Notes: generated by a model from the sequence alone, not told the origin. 64,000 nt of DNA from Talinum fruticosum (GCA_021018815.1 JAITYX010000042.1:4330001-4394000), one strand, 5' to 3'; counted from the stretch's first letter, positions 1 to 14,819 are shown. Translations and numbers: made by a program.

Positions 1-1146
1 ACTTCATGTTACTCTTATTGTGTTAATTAATTGAGAGGAAGAGTTGTGTCTCGAGGGAAACAATTGGTTGTTAATTGAGTAAAACATGTATTTATAAAAC
101 ATCAATTGTATTGTATCAATATTTTTGCCCCATTGATTCACTACTAAAATCGCGATTAATTTTCAATATAAGTACAAAACATAGATGATTTTATTAACCT
201 AAACTGCGAATTGACCTATTATGTCCTTTAATATGATACAAATTACCTATTATTGTTAAATATATTTGGATCACTTCTATTATATAATATTTTTCACTAT
301 TAATCTCAGGATAAGTAGTCATTATATGTTTAACTATCTTTGTATGCACAAGTAGGTACGAATGGATAAATCATTATATTCACCTTATAATTTTAAAAAA
401 ATTAGATTTCATTATAGGTATATCTATACTTTTTAAGAGTTTGTGTAATATTATTAAGTCAATGATGTTTTAGTAGGTTGGTTGCATATAAATATTTATC
501 TAGGCGTCTATTAAGTTAAATTAATATTAACTTTGTAGAGAGTTATGAGTTATAATAGTTTGATGTTCTTTTATTGATTTGATGTACTTTGTGTTGTAAT
601 ATTAATTCGTGACATAATGATATTTATTGTCATCTATAGGTTATATAACTCAATATCTACCAATCATATATTATTCCTTTTCCTACTAATATTTACCTTT
701 TGATACCCAAACATATTGTCACACTATTTCTATAATCGTATAAGTTAGGATTATTTAAATTGTTTGATTGTTAAAGGGGCTTGGCTTTTTAATATTCCAA
801 ATCACGAGTATCATCTCAAAACCTTAATGATATTTTTTAATATTTTTTATTTATTATTTTAGATTATTTATTTATTATTTTAAAATTTAGAATGATTGTA
901 AGATAAATGTGTATAGGGCTCTAATGATTTTTATGTGTTGGATTCGATAACTTTGATGAATCACGAAAGCGTTTTCGCTATGAGGGGATAATATGTACAA
1001 GAATGTTGTTGAAAGTGAAATCATTCAATAAAATCAAATGATCGAGAAAAACAAACTCATAAGTATAATATTGCTCCGTAATTTAATAATTTCTTAAGTT
1101 ATGCATTATATAACATTGTTCAGTGCATAGCACGAGTCCAAACTAG
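1..1146 (+). mobile_element. 3' part of a non-autonomous Helitron (copy A)
   Basis: This stretch is a close direct repeat of 44550-45688, so it is the right-hand part of the same element and its left end lies before the window. The end has the form expected of a plant Helitron: a short hairpin (GTGC-ATA-GCAC, 1123-1133), a spacer of about nine bases, then CTAG at 1143-1146 followed by T at 1147. No protein-coding sequence (Rep or helicase) is visible, so the copy is non-autonomous. The Helitron terminal rules are established knowledge; the assignment here is inference from the end structure and from the second copy. An LTR or MITE origin is less likely because no TG...CA ends or terminal inverted repeats are seen. 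Confidence 0.72.
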
Positions 1147-1524
<378 letters not shown>

Positions 1525-1529
1525 TATGA

Positions 1530-1655
1530 GTTTATGATTAGTTGTTATAATGGGTAGTTGTTATAGCGGTTATAACTAGTTGTTATGAGTCAGTTATAGT
1601 GGTTATGAACGGTTATAAGTGGTTATTAGCGATTAGCGGTTATAAACGCTAATTC
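1530..1655 (+). repeat. Degenerate GGTTATAA-type short tandem repeat
   Basis: About a dozen variants of a GTTATAR / GGTTATA core follow each other with irregular spacing (agttgttata, cggttataac, ggttatgaac, ggttataagt, gcggttataaac). It directly follows the AAT/ATT array. No gene or known element is recognised. Confidence 0.6.
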
Positions 1656-1766
1656 GAACATGCCCTAACTTTAACTTAATTTAACTCATATATAGTTAAA
1701 TCTTTGTCAATAATATGACTAGATATAATATATATCGAGCGAATTTGTGATGCTATGTCCTAGCGC

Positions 1767-2000
1767 CGACAAAATTTCGTCCAACGTTATTATCCGAATT
1801 TGTCCGAATTGAAAAAATCGGGTACATGTATGACTTTTTGTTCGAATTTTAAATTCGTACATAAAATTTTCATATTTCTATTGTCCGAACATGATTTTAA
1901 CTCAAATTTACGTTTGTCCGAATTGCCCGACCCAAAAAAAGATATCGGATAAAAAACTTTGTCAGATGGTCGACCCAATTTCAACATGAACTCGAATTTT
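1767..2000 (-). repeat. Dispersed repeat rich in TTCGGA/TCCGAA motifs
   Basis: Many copies of gtccgaat, cgaattt and cccgaccc appear within 230 bases. On the opposite strand this reads like the 'gggttcgg...cattcgggt' text at 15115-15400. The two stretches look like inverted copies of one diverged dispersed repeat; the family is not recognised. Confidence 0.45.
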
Positions 2001-5000
2001 TGCGAACGCTAATATGTTCCGATTAATCATAATGAGTTTGTAACTGTTGGAACTCATATATAATCTTCTCTATCACTATTACAAATTTTCTTTGTAAGTA
2101 GGCATATATTTACTACAAACTTAGGGTCACTTTCCCCTTCCCTTTATAGAAGACATATCGAAGCAAGGTAGAAGACAAGTACCTCAAAAGTGCCAAAATA
2201 TATAGAATGCCATGGCCATGGGTGTGGTAGGCCCAAAGAAGATCATGCCAAAAAGAAAAAGAGGGTAAAAAAGAAATGAAGGGCAAAAGAGTTATGGAAT
2301 AATTATCATGCCTAGTCAAATTCCAATACCAATGGATGCATTTGTCCATTCACAAAACCCTATTTGATGACTAACACTATCATCTTCATCATCACCACCA
2401 AATATTATTTTCAATCCTTTTATGTGTAATTTAATTATTACCTCTTCATAAGTACAATATCTACAGTATTGTCATCGGTTCTTTTTCATATTTAATTGAT
2501 ATTATATTAATTTTTAAAAAATATACAATAAAGTGATAGTAATGCCTTCATATATAGTAAATTAAATATTTATATTAATACTCATAATCTTGTGATATGA
2601 TAGAAGATTCAAAAAAATAAATAGAAAAACAATAAATTTGAATAAACTATGAATCTAAAATTTATAAATCCCCTCCACCTTGAGGACTCCCCATAGGTGA
2701 AAACTGAAAATACCCACCCAACTTCCCCACTACTCAACAAGTATCAATAACCATTTCAACAACAACACTTAGAAAGGTTGTGGTTGAAATTAGAGCTGAT
2801 AAATATGTTAGATCGGGTCAAATTTATATTTGTGTTGAACTTAAATGGGTTGAAAAGATGCTTGATTTGAATTGAACTCATTCATTAAATGAGTTGAAAA
2901 TCCTAACCTATACCTGTTTATTTTTTAAACATGTTGACCTCAAATTGACCCATTTACCTCATTTACTTCAAGTTCGGACTACCTAAATACATATTTACCC
3001 TTTTAAGAAATAAAATTATTAGTATCGAAATAGTCCTTGAATCTCGTTTATCATCACAAAACCATTATACATACTTCATAGCTCTAAAAACGTACATCCT
3101 CTCGCCATGAATATGTAACAAACTTTCAGTTTTCACATTTTTATTTCCATTAATGACCCCTACCCCCTTTTAATTTTCAATTTTCAATTCCCCTCTCATT
3201 TTCAAAAATTAGATAGATATTTTTTATTTTAATTTTTTAAAATAAGCGTATTATTATCATGTCGAGAATTTCAACCTAAACATAATTCAATTAATTAAAG
3301 CTGGTTGAACATGTCAACCCATTTAAATAAATGGGTTGAAAATCTCTACTATACCCACTTAACCTCATGTCAAATTCGTGTCGAGTAATCATATCGAGTA
3401 AGCTTTTTCAACTTTAACTGAAATACCCGTCTTACTCATACACATAAAAAAGAAAACTATGAGAGAATGACTCTACCTGTGTGATTTGTAAAAAATGGGG
3501 CAAAAACGTAGCTGTCATCTGTACCTCACTACAAATAAATACAACAAAAACAATGCCCAAATAAAATAAAATAAACAAGAAAAGATGAACAAAACGTGAC
3601 CATGATACTGAAAGACAGGGGAAAAATTGCAAACATATTGTGCATTAATTTATTTAAAGGATTGAATCAACATCACGTGTATTAATTTTATAAATGTATA
3701 TACATGTGGCGAATTTATAAATTTATTTATGAAGTTTTTATATTTTTGGATATTATTTGACAATTTTGTAGGGAATTTTTTTATTAATAAACTTTCTAAA
3801 AAATATTAATTAGATGACGGGTACATGGGGCACTCTTATCCTATGAATAGGTCCTCCACATTTGGACCCATTAATATATCTATTAGACTATATATGTTTG
3901 TTTAAATTGCTTTTTATACCCTCACGAGTTTTTGGAATTGTTATTTATTCCTTTGACCTCTATGTCACATATATTTTTAACCCAAGAAATCACGTGGATG
4001 CATAATTGGTCATCACATTAGCAAGGATTATAATCATTTAGCATAAAGTCAATGAAATTAGTGGTACAGATTGGTTCGAGTAATTTAACTCTTATTTTTC
4101 TGAAAACACTTTATAAACGGTGAAAATTTGTTGTGGAAGGGTTCCACCCCTTATAAATAAATAACTCCTAAAAAGTAATTTTACTTCTGTAAAATATAGA
4201 ATGAAATATTTAAAAAAAGTTAATGAACTAAAATTAAAAATATTTCAAAAATATTATAATTTTATGTAATTATTTTAAAGAAAACTCAAGGAAATTATGT
4301 GATAATAATACCTCAATTTGAAGTCACCTACGGCTATTGGTTAAAGCCTTGTCGATATATTTGAAGTGGGCATTTGCCCTAATACAAAAATTGTGTTACC
4401 ACAAATTTTTATATGAAACCGTTTCATATAGAGTTGTTGTGAGACGAGGTGATTTTTGAATGTTTTAATATGATTTAATAACTTATACTATAGTGCTTTA
4501 TCAAAAATAAAAAGCTTATACTATAGTAGCTTTTTAATTCAAGAGTGACTAATAATTCATCAGAGGCGACTTTTATTAGAGTAACTCTTGAATGAATTAT
4601 CGATCACCTTCTATGTATTTAAAGTCATTATAAATTTTTCTTCTTACAATAACTTTTGAGTGAGATGACCTCACACAAGACTCACTATTCAGTATTGGCA
4701 TTTGAGTACGAACATGTTCATTTAGGTATAAGTGAGTTGTAAGATTGTAAAAAATTGTAAATAAAATTATAAGAAGTTGTAAGATTGTAAACTAAAACTA
4801 AATGGAACCGGACATGTGTCACTTATATCAACTAATAAAAACTCTAAAAGTTATTTTTAAAAATAAGAATTTAAAAACTTTTATATATCCATCTACATTT
4901 TAAAAAAAGAAGAAGATTGATACTATCTTTTTGTTCATTAATTAATCCCATACACACTAAAGGAGAGTATTATATTAAACAATCATTATATGCATCATTG

Positions 5001-5689
5001 GGGTAAATATTTTAAGTTTATGTTTCTTATAAACTAGTGCCAAGACTTGCAATGAGGTGAGGCAACATTAAAGTAAAAAATTTGAGACAATAATTACCCA
5101 ATATTTTTGTACTGATTTTTGAGAATTTAATTGAATTTAGAGAATATATTACCCAGAGGAATCCAAATCAAAAAGGGTTGTCTTATCACAAGGATATGAT
5201 ATATTGAGAAAAGACTTTATGCATTTTATTTTGTTCATGCTAATGACAACATTGTGAATCATAACATTTGTAAGATTGAGGGACATAATTGTATCGCTGC
5301 CTTACTGATTAGAAATACTCAATCATTCTCCTTCGCACCTTTTTCATCTCCTTTTAGTTATCGGTATTACAAATAGTTCACCATTTTTTTTATTATAAAT
5401 AATTGGCAGAGTTAAGGAAAATACAATTAATTGTATGAGCTGACAACAAAAACAACAAATAACGAAGTAAATCAACACTGTGTGAATCTACTCATATTGA
5501 AAATAAATCTTAAAGACTGATGGGATCTACTCATATTTTCATTTCTAGCTACCCAACAAAACAAATTCATTGTATTCTTTGCATTGGTCATCACTCTAAT
5601 GAAATAAATCTTAAAGACTAACAACAGTTCAGACTACAATGAAAGATTAAAGGCCAAAGAAATCCAAACATAAGCCTTCATTAGCTCAA
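2001..5689. other. AT-rich intergenic DNA with repeat fragments, no gene seen
   Basis: No exon-like open frame with conserved motifs was found on either strand. Between about 2790 and 3430 there are repeated 'gggttgaa', 'gtcaaccc' and 'aaatgggttgaa' phrases, typical of a decayed dispersed repeat. At about 4425-4690 a possible MITE is present: the outer edges carry related inverted words (ttgtgagacgagg and cctcacacaagactcac) and an inner stem pairs attcaagagt (about 4538) with actcttgaat (about 4583). The remainder is plain AT-rich sequence. Confidence 0.5.
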
Positions 5690-6150
5690 GTGACCTGGAC
5701 ATTCAGTTTTGTCCCCTAATTAAGATTTAAATTCAGGAGTTAGCTGTGAGGCCTTAGCTTTATGCCCTTTTATGATAACCCTAGTACCGAGTCTCCCAAA
5801 AGGGAGAAAAATAAAAAGATAACTAAGAGGTTCATGTTTAAGAACCAACTCAACCAAAGTCCATAAGATTCCATCCCAAAATTAATTGGCAATGGGAGGA
5901 GTAATTCACGAGCTTATAAACATCGTTGAAGGCCTCTTAATTTGTCAATGAGAGACTTTCCTACTTTAATAACTCCAACACGCCCCTTCACGTGTGGGCT
6001 ACTGCTAATGCCCAACACGTGGCATGATCCGATGGGTGGTGGTGGCAACCAATGAGTGACATCTCTTCGATATCATGTTCAAGAACCAAATTTAACCAAA
6101 AGTTTAAGCTGATGGTTGAAGGTTCGAGAATAGGTTTATACTTCTAACAG
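5690..6150. repeat. Probable dispersed retroelement-like repeat with a direct repeat
   Basis: Near-identical phrases recur about 240 bases apart: ttcatgtttaagaaccaact at 5831 and the matching atcatgttcaagaaccaaat at about 6072. Between them lies text containing 'cacgtgtgggct' and 'aacacgtggcatgatcc', which I recall as a common intergenic repeat in dicots. No coding capacity and no clean LTR ends are seen. The family is uncertain. Confidence 0.4.
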
Positions 6151-7269
6151 TTCCGGAAGAATGAAATTAGATTAAAAACATGGAGCATCTTAGTATTTGA
6201 AGGTGAAACAGCAGAAAGAAGACACACATTAGGTTTCCATGTAACCCTGCATTGTCTAGTGTAACAACTAAGCAAACCCCATTTCATGAACCAAAACTGA
6301 AAAGCAAACCAAATGAACAGTCAGTCACAGAGAAGGAGAGGAGAAGAAGAAAAGAAACTAGAGAGAGAGAGAGAGAGAGGCAATAAGTGATTGGGATCTC
6401 TACCTCCACTGAATTCCATGCAGCAATAATGGACTTCGCAATGAAAGCTCAGAAAAGTCTTCACAAATGAAATGATGAAATTATGAGAGATTTGGGGCTT
6501 CCAGATATTTCTTTGGTCCCACTCTGTCTCAGAATTCCCTTTAATTGGTGTCTAATCTACTGCTTCGCCTAATCACAATAATCATAGCAATGGATTCTCA
6601 TGCTTCATTTTAATTAACATCACTACTAAGTATATGGCTTTCTAGTTGGGACTTTATTTTCATTCACCAAACTGTATATTCAATCATATGTGTACATATG
6701 TAATTAGCAAGTTTCAAATGTTGAAGACATGGCCTCATGTGGATTTTCATGTTTTCACTTATATGCTAATTGCTTCACCAATGGGAGGTCTAGCTCTTCT
6801 AATCGGGGTTTAGTTCAAAAATACAAGACAAATTTAAATTAAAAAACTGTGGTGGACGTATTTCAGTAGCCTTAAAACAAAATCATCTCGATAATACATT
6901 GTACAATGTGTTCATGACATCTAATTATATGAGTATATTTTTTCTCCCGTGGTTATTCTTTGCTAAAAGTAATTTCTAAAACTTTGGAAGTCAAGTTTTC
7001 AACGTCTTTTGAGTAATATCTTTATATCTAAAACCGACTTTATGGTGTTTTTCAGAAAAATCAGCTTTGGAATAAGCTCATTGATTAAGGGCATGTATCT
7101 TTGTTACTTGTTTTAGATCAACCTATTTTACCAAAATTAATTTAAAAATTAGAAGAATTTGTGAAAATGAACTCAATTTATTAATAGGTCACCTTAATTT
7201 TTAAAAAGTTACAAGAAATAGAAGGAAAAAAAGGAAGGAAAACCTAAGCTAATATGATTTATTTATTTT
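6151..7269. other. Non-coding region downstream of the minus-strand gene
   Basis: It contains a short (GA)n tract at about 6361-6379 and AT-rich sequence. No conserved exon was recognised. The part next to 7270 is expected to hold the 3' UTR and polyadenylation site of the neighbouring minus-strand gene. Confidence 0.5.
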
Positions 7270-10200
7270 CTAAAATGCATATACATACCAATTACTATCG
7301 CAAAGGAGAGGGAAAACTTTGCTCATACAGGAAAATTTTACAATTTGATTAGACAAATGTACAAAACAACAAATTCCTGACATAAAAAATTTACATGGGG
7401 AGGGGTCAGACCACCTCCTCTTCACCTCAGATTTATACCTGACCTCCCTAAGTTTGCCATCAGTTTCATAGTCTCTCTCCATTACAAGGTTTATCCCCTC
7501 ATCTGAGTACCACCCGACTCCAATGCAAAGGATACCCTCACTGTTGACATCCACGTAAGCTGTGACGCCACCCGGGAGCCAAAGGACGGTCACGTCCTGC
7601 ATGTCTAGCATCTCCTCCTCCCCAAAGTAAGCTGGGTTCTCGGGCAAGCTCCTCTTCTTAAGGGTCTCCATGCAGAGATAGACATATGGAGGGCCGCCAT
7701 TGCATTCTTCTGCAGTCGCGTCCTCATCGCCATAAATCGGTGTAGCACTTATCTCAAACACCTTCCATGGCCCGGCCAGCTCTGACGGGCGAATTCTCTT
7801 CCGTTGAGAAAATGGTTTCATGTCGAGCTCAACATCACTGCTTCATCAAATTTATCAAAGAAAATGATTACAACCCAACAAGAAGACCATCAAAGAATGG
7901 AGGAACTAATAATCTAATGGAAAACAGAAGTCCTAATAATGCCAAGAATTCAGTGCTAAACAAGCCATCTTTGATTGTGCTTGTCGAAGTGGGGGTTTGC
8001 ACAATCCAACACTCTGCTATTTCTCTCAATTCATATAATTCAGACACGATATATGTTAGATTTTCAATATAAGAGGAGACATTTTACACTTATGTTTCTA
8101 GACCAGTAAACTGACATGAAAACTTTTGTCTTGAAGTTGCGTAATGGATACAAGCCAACAAGGTTCATCAATTATTAATCAACTAGAAAGAGTTGCAAAC
8201 ATCTTACAGAATGCAAAGAACCTCAAACGTAAGATTTATTCTAAAAATTAGGAAGCACAGACCAATACATATTCCAGTTACGATGACGCCGCCGGTCATA
8301 AATTCCCACTATTGGCACAGAATTTACCACACATTCAGCAATATTACAGTGCAAAGTTCTTCACCAGCATAATTTCTCAATGAATTGTTATGAAAACAAG
8401 TACCCAGTACCCACCAGAACTTCAGCCCATTCATAGTTTCAACATATGTGCCGCTAGAGTGATGAGTCTGACTATCCAATTGTTCTATCAATGGTATCAA
8501 GCAAGTTGAGATATAAGTAGACACCGATTATATAGTGCTCATAACTTTTAGTTTGATAGTCATAACGTTGCCTGGTACAGAAGAATAAAAACTTGACCAG
8601 AAAAAGCCTGCACTGCAAGCCTATAATCCAACAACCAACAGAAATCAGAGAGATTAAAATGGTACAGATGGTACTCAATTGGATTAACACTTGGGAAAAA
8701 GTTGTGTGAGGGATGTAATGTGATATGCAACTTTTTGTGAAATACTTAGGACTTTGCCTATGACAGGAAAGGACGAGACTTGAAAAGTCAGTGACAAATA
8801 TATACCCTATATGGCCTGACCAAATACAGCTACCTTACCCCTAAATTGCCAAGAAGTGGTAGCCCCAGTGGATCCTAGATTAAAAATCAAGGACTGCCAG
8901 TTACTCCATTAGACAAGTATAAAGCAGTTGAAAAGTGTACACCAAAATAAGAAGCTTCTACCCACCACCAAGTTACTAGGTTAAGTTAGAAGAACATAGA
9001 TGCCAGTCAAATTCACAATACACCAGTGCCATGAAGTCAAAATGTATATAGCACTACACTTTACAAGTCAAGAGAAAACTTCCATAGAAGTTCCAAAGAA
9101 TATTTGATAGAAATCCATGAACAGGCTCATCGCAAACCCAAGTATGCATGGGAAATTCAGGAATTTTGCCAGTACAGGGGGACTTATATTTAAATGCACA
9201 CGACACTACAGCACCAAGCTCTCATGAAAAAGAAAAACAAAAAAAATACATGTAGTGACGATGCCCTGAGGGCAAAACAAGCCAAGACTTCTCAAAATTT
9301 GGCACCACAAAAGAGTCAAATGTGAACACAATTGGGCCTTGAGTGACTGCAGGTATCCCCATTAAATTTATATGCAAAATCACTGCAGCATGCAGCTCTA
9401 GTGAATATACCTAGCAGAAGAACTCAGGAAGCCCAAGTCAACATGCCCATGATTAGACACACCAAATCCTGGCTAATGCTGGACCCAATCGCTACTCAAG
9501 AGCAGCTCAAACCCTTGCTCATACATGTAGACACCAACAGCCTCTCAATTTAGATTTCGAAAAAACAAATCAAACCAACCCATTCCAGATTTCAAACTTC
9601 CAATTAAATATAAAAGATGTGTTGACATCGCACATGAATTCTACATAATAGAGCACTGAAAAATATAAGAAATAGACAGTATCAATACCTTGACTCATCA
9701 ATATTAGCAGGACCAACCCATTGTTCTTCATAAACAGCAACCCTTAGAATCTGGATGTCTGTACCTCCATTACTGAATTCTATAGTATGCACAATACGCA
9801 GCCTCTTGTGGCAGCCCTTGACCAAGCACTAGGAAATGAAATGAATTACACCTGTTAGACAATAACTCAACGGCTTAAGGAAAGAGCTGTTTTTTATGAA
9901 AGGGAGGAGGAACCACACACACCAAAACTTCAGATGTGTAGATGTTGACCACCTAGACCCCTCATTCATTTGACTAGCATATAACACCTGAACCCCTCAC
10001 ACATTTGATAACAGCATATAACAGTAGTATTTATTAATCATAAAATCCAACACAAAAAGACCTGATGTAGGACTTTAAATCCTACTTAAGTAGGGTCCAG
10101 GAGATCCTAATATATACAACCTTAACCTACAAGCACATCAGTGTTTTCAAGAGAGAAAACAACAAATATCTCTTAGAAAACGATTTTTTGTGCGCATAAA

Positions 10201-12274
10201 AAACCACCATGGCTATGAAAGATATTCAATGAATTTTAACAAGAATTGCAATCAGCCTTATAGATAGGCTAGCCAGTGCTTGGTGCAAACAATTCAGGCT
10301 AAAACTGCCTCCATGTGAGGTAAATCAAGAAGCTGTATGAGCACCTTGCTTACACAAGCACAACATTGCAGTTTAAAAGGTATACAGAGTACTATAAACC
10401 AAAGATATCAGCAAGATATCCATAAGAAATTCTGCAAAGAGCTAGGAACCCACTTGTTCAAACTTATATGTTGGTGAAAGATAATACTTGGACTCATCAA
10501 CTTCACCAACTGGAATTTCAACTGGGCCCCTAGAATAAGATCCATCCTGCAACAAACACAGAAAAACTCATCAACTCAGCAAGTAGTTAAGAAGAATAGC
10601 AAACAGAGCTATCACCACATTCCACAGCGATGAAGGCAATAATCCTACTAGAATATTTGAAGCCTACAAACCCCAAAAAAGTATTCCAAGCCTACAAACC
10701 CCAAAATACAACCCTTCAAAAGCTTTTTCTATCATGCAGTTCAAACTGCACCCCAGAAAAAAAATAAAAAGAAAAGAAGGAAATATCATGCCATTTGATG
10801 CACATATTGGAATACATGAGTGTGGACAAACAAGCAAGGAGCTTCATCAATATGCTAATTATGACATCAGTCATTACATCAGATGAAGGATGAGGATTTT
10901 AATCAGTTTATAAATTCCAAAGCTCAACTTCTCGTTCCTCGGGGTTATATCTGGTGGCAAAAAGACTTCTGAGCAAATTTACATTTCCCCATAAGAAATG
11001 TGATTAAAAACATCAAAAGAAGACAACATCAGATTAATTTCCATCCTGGTAGCTATCCAGAAATCTGAATAGATCTTGCATGTCAAACACATTCACACAA
11101 AAAGACCAGCTAGCAGCACAATATCAGGGAAATGGCAATGCATTCACCTCATTAATGTTTCATGAATGACAAAACAATAATGACAGACTACCTCCCAACC
11201 GCAAAGGGTGGGGGTAGCAGGCGACCAACTAACTAGGCAGTTAGAAATCATTAGAACTTCTTACTCATCTCTTATAAGATTATGCATATGTACCAGATGT
11301 ATGAACACACAAAATAGAGAGAAACAGAGGGTGTTTTCATCTTCTTTAATCCATCTCTTTCGCCAGGAAAGATCTCACTTAAACAAAGATGAGGACAAAA
11401 TGAACAAGCAACTTCACAATTCACAACAACTTAATTTAGAGTATGAGAATACTAATGTCAAATTGTTTAATCCAGACATTGCCTAAATAGTAATGGTTCG
11501 CAGTATCTAAAATCTTAACATAGACAGTAGACCCCATGGGAATTCCACAGTAAACAGCATGCTAAGAGTTAATTTTGGACAGACTCCAGTCAATCATAGA
11601 CACATATGCAAGTAAATTGAGTGGTGCATCATGACTTTCATTTCCATGCGATTTTGAAAAGGTTGGTCAACTAATGTAGCTAATTTACAAATTAAGGGAA
11701 TTTCTGGTAAAAGCCTATGAATGCACAATGCACATCCTTTCTTGCCTCTCTCTTTCTCATTCATTATCTTTATGTCTTACAGTTGCAGCTGATCAAATCA
11801 TAGCTGCAAAAACCAAGCCAATCCCCAGGAAAGAATTAATGTTTTACATTTGCTGGGCACTCCTAGAAAATTACTATATTCCGATTTATGAACATCATGA
11901 AATTTTACTATTAACTTTTGTTTTTGTTTTAAAATTTTAGTAATTAAAAATAGACATATGAATTATTATACAAAATTAAAAAGATATTAAACGAACTTTA
12001 GACAGAATTAATAATTATATATGGTATCATTTGATGAGTCAATTTAAGTCATAATATTAACAAAAATGGACAAGAGCTTTACACTTTGCTTATGTAGATG
12101 TGTAAAAAAGCTACATGATAGCGTTAATATTTCGTTCTTCTTATAGACTAGTATAGTTCAATTGTTTTTGTTTCTTTTCCCCCGGATACAAGTATTATAC
12201 ACCCCAACAATTCTCTAATTCTTTTTGTTTCTTTTTCTACTGACCAAGTTGTACAGTTCCCCTGCCCCCTCGTG

Positions 12275-12326
<52 letters not shown>

Positions 12327-14630
12327 TTATTGTTGCTTCTTTCTCCACTGACAAAGTATTAGGGCTCCTCCTTCCCCTCTCTCTTTCCTTCTAATTCTTT
12401 ATATTTGCTCCCTAATGACTACAAGTATTATGGTGCCCCTCCCACAGAAGTTCCACATCCTCTGTCCCTCTCACTCCCTCTCTGTCCATGTATCTGAATA
12501 TTTTTGTTTCATCTTCCTCTTATTACCAATATTATAGCTTCCACACTCACTCACGATCATATGACCAAGGTCCAGTGCCCCTCCATTCCTCCTCTCTCCC
12601 TTTCTTTATCAAGATGCCAAAGGAATTGATTCCCTCATAAAATGCTAGATCCGAGCCGTAAAGATTTAAAGACATTACAAATCAGTGAGCGCCATAGAAA
12701 AATTGACACTGAGAAAAATATAAATAATCTCACTATCAAAATGCAAACTGATTGAATTATAAGTACTGAGTATCATGATACTTAAAAACCTATTAATCTT
12801 AGATATGTGCCAAATGCAGGATCGCTCAAGAAAGTCTCTGAAAAAAGCACATTTATGTAAACTTATCAGAATTAAGGATAGAACAGGATAAAGGCTGGTC
12901 AAACATGGGTCACGGACTCCATAAGACACGTTTCTCATTCCAGGAAGTCTATCACAGCAAGCCTTTGTCAACCTAAATATTAACTATCCTGTATATTTTA
13001 TGGGAAGGGGCTCTTGTTAAAAAATAGAAGCTCATTGTGGTAATTGCTTCCATTATGTAATCCAGAACAGAAATAAAATAGGCTCTACATTCCACAATAA
13101 CTAATCAAGATTGCATAAAAAATGATATAAAGACTCTCTTGCATCTTTGCTGGTATACCATCAATGTATTAAAAAAATGAAATACTTCTGTTCACAAAAA
13201 AAAAAAAAAAAAGGAAAGAAAGAAAAGAAAAGAATCTACCTCAAAGAAAACGAGACCAGGCTCCATCCCCATGATATCCTCTTCCATCAAATCACTCTTT
13301 TCAAAGTTAAATGACTCAAATTTGGGAATGACATGATCTGTCATGCCCCTATGACTTCTTTCTTTCGTACCTGAAGACACACCCTCATGTTTTCCCTCAT
13401 CTTTCTGACTGTTGCTTCCAATCTCTTTTCGTTTTTCACCATGAGGATTTAGAGTAATCCAGTTGATCTTTCTATGGATTTGGGGTGTCTTTCCATCTGA
13501 TTTGACAGTTTGCACTTGGGAAAGTGTATAGCAATCATAAAGATATTGATCATTGTTAGCCATTTCAATGGGCTCCATTTCAGCAGTAATTGGTGAAAAC
13601 ACTGCTCCGACTCCCTTCCAAATCCCACTTACACTACTCACGAAAGTGGTCCATGCAGGTCGAATGACAGGTTCCTAAAAGAAATGATCTCATTAGCAGA
13701 TTTTCGTAGAAGCTTAAGCCTGTAAATGAGATACAGATAATAATACAAGAAATTCCCAAGTACACAAAGAATTTTCATGAGTGCCCGAAATACATGTTTA
13801 CAGTATTATATATTTCATGAAGAGCATTGAGTATTAACGTCTTCATCTATGTCATATTCTATTGCACACAAACTATAGCAACCAGAGCGAAAATGAACAA
13901 ATTCTCGGAAAATATACTAATGAGATCAATCATCCTAATGATAATAAGCATGAAATTTTCACAAAAAGCAAACATCAGCCCCTTTAACTTATAGGAGCAA
14001 ACACTCTAACAGTACTGACAATATTCCTAAGGCATTCATATCAATTTTCAACATAGCCCACCGAGTCAATATGACAATCGATTATTCAAGTTACATCATA
14101 ATCATAATGAACTAAATCAAACGAGGCTTATCCACCAATTACCCTCTCCAAGAGAATACGAGCACGATTGAATTCCAAAAGTTTCTAAAGAATCCAATAC
14201 AAGAGTGGCGACTAGCGAATGAAATTAGGGGTACCTGGGTTTGCAAAACGGTCTCAACCTCCATTAACATAGCACCAGAAACCATGACAGTCGAATCCTT
14301 ACCGAACTTCTTCACTCTAGTTCCTCTTCCCTTCTTCCTCCTCCTCCGCCTCTCTCTCTCCTTCTCCTCCACTGCCTTCGCCATCTCATTGTCGACGCTC
14401 CACAAGTTATCCTTCCCTTTTGCCTTCACCCTCTCTCCGCCACGACGACCGCGTTTCACACCCTCACTGAACCTGCATGAAACCCTAGGAGAGAGACTCC
14501 GGCAGGAGAAGTAAGAAGGAGAACTCAGTATTGAATGACGGTGGTGGCGGTGGTGGTTGAGATTGTGAGTATGAAACCCTATAAATTGACGGTGCTGAGG
14601 AAGGCATCTGATCGGCGATTGCATCTGCAT
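7270..14630 (-). CDS. Uncharacterised, probably chloroplast-targeted plant protein (DUF3598-like?), five exons
   Basis: Exons, 5' to 3' on the minus strand: 14630-14235, 13674-13240, 10546-10454, 9828-9689, 7837-7270. All junctions are GT-AG and keep frame, giving about 543 aa. The first ~60 residues are rich in Ser, Arg and His and poor in acidic residues, as expected of a plastid transit peptide. Residues ~75-120 are very basic (runs of Arg/Lys/Glu). From exon 2 on the protein looks globular, with aromatic-Gly motifs such as WKGVGAVFSP; the last exon has GPWKVFE and WYSDEGINLVMERDYE. These recall the beta-barrel DUF3598/lipocalin-like plant and cyanobacterial proteins, but the family call is tentative. 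Function unknown. The last ~30 residues after KRRW look unconserved, so the true end may lie elsewhere. The start ATG was chosen because it opens the transit-like sequence. Confidence 0.72.
12275..12322. repeat. (CT)n-(AC)n compound microsatellite in intron 2
   Basis: Pure CT repeats (12275-12294) pass directly into AC repeats (12295-12322) inside the long second intron of the minus-strand gene. The surrounding 12150-12600 is pyrimidine-rich, with several CT/TTC-rich phrases repeated in looser form. Confidence 0.9.
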
Positions 14631-14819
14631 ATCGGCGGCGAATAGAAGAGAGAAAACCGAACGCCGGCCACAGTTTTTTTTTTTTGGATGGCCTTATCTG
14701 AAGTTTCAGCATGGGTCTTTGGTTTCGGATTCTTCACGGCCTGGGCCCAATTTCAATATTTATTGGGCCTCGGCCTGATGTTCGTTGGACTTGCCAGAAT
14801 TCCGGTTAGCCGTAGAGTT

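Noticed and set aside
7767..8072. Plus-strand 101-codon frame
   Set aside because: Antisense to the last exon and intron of the minus-strand gene, with no motif of its own.
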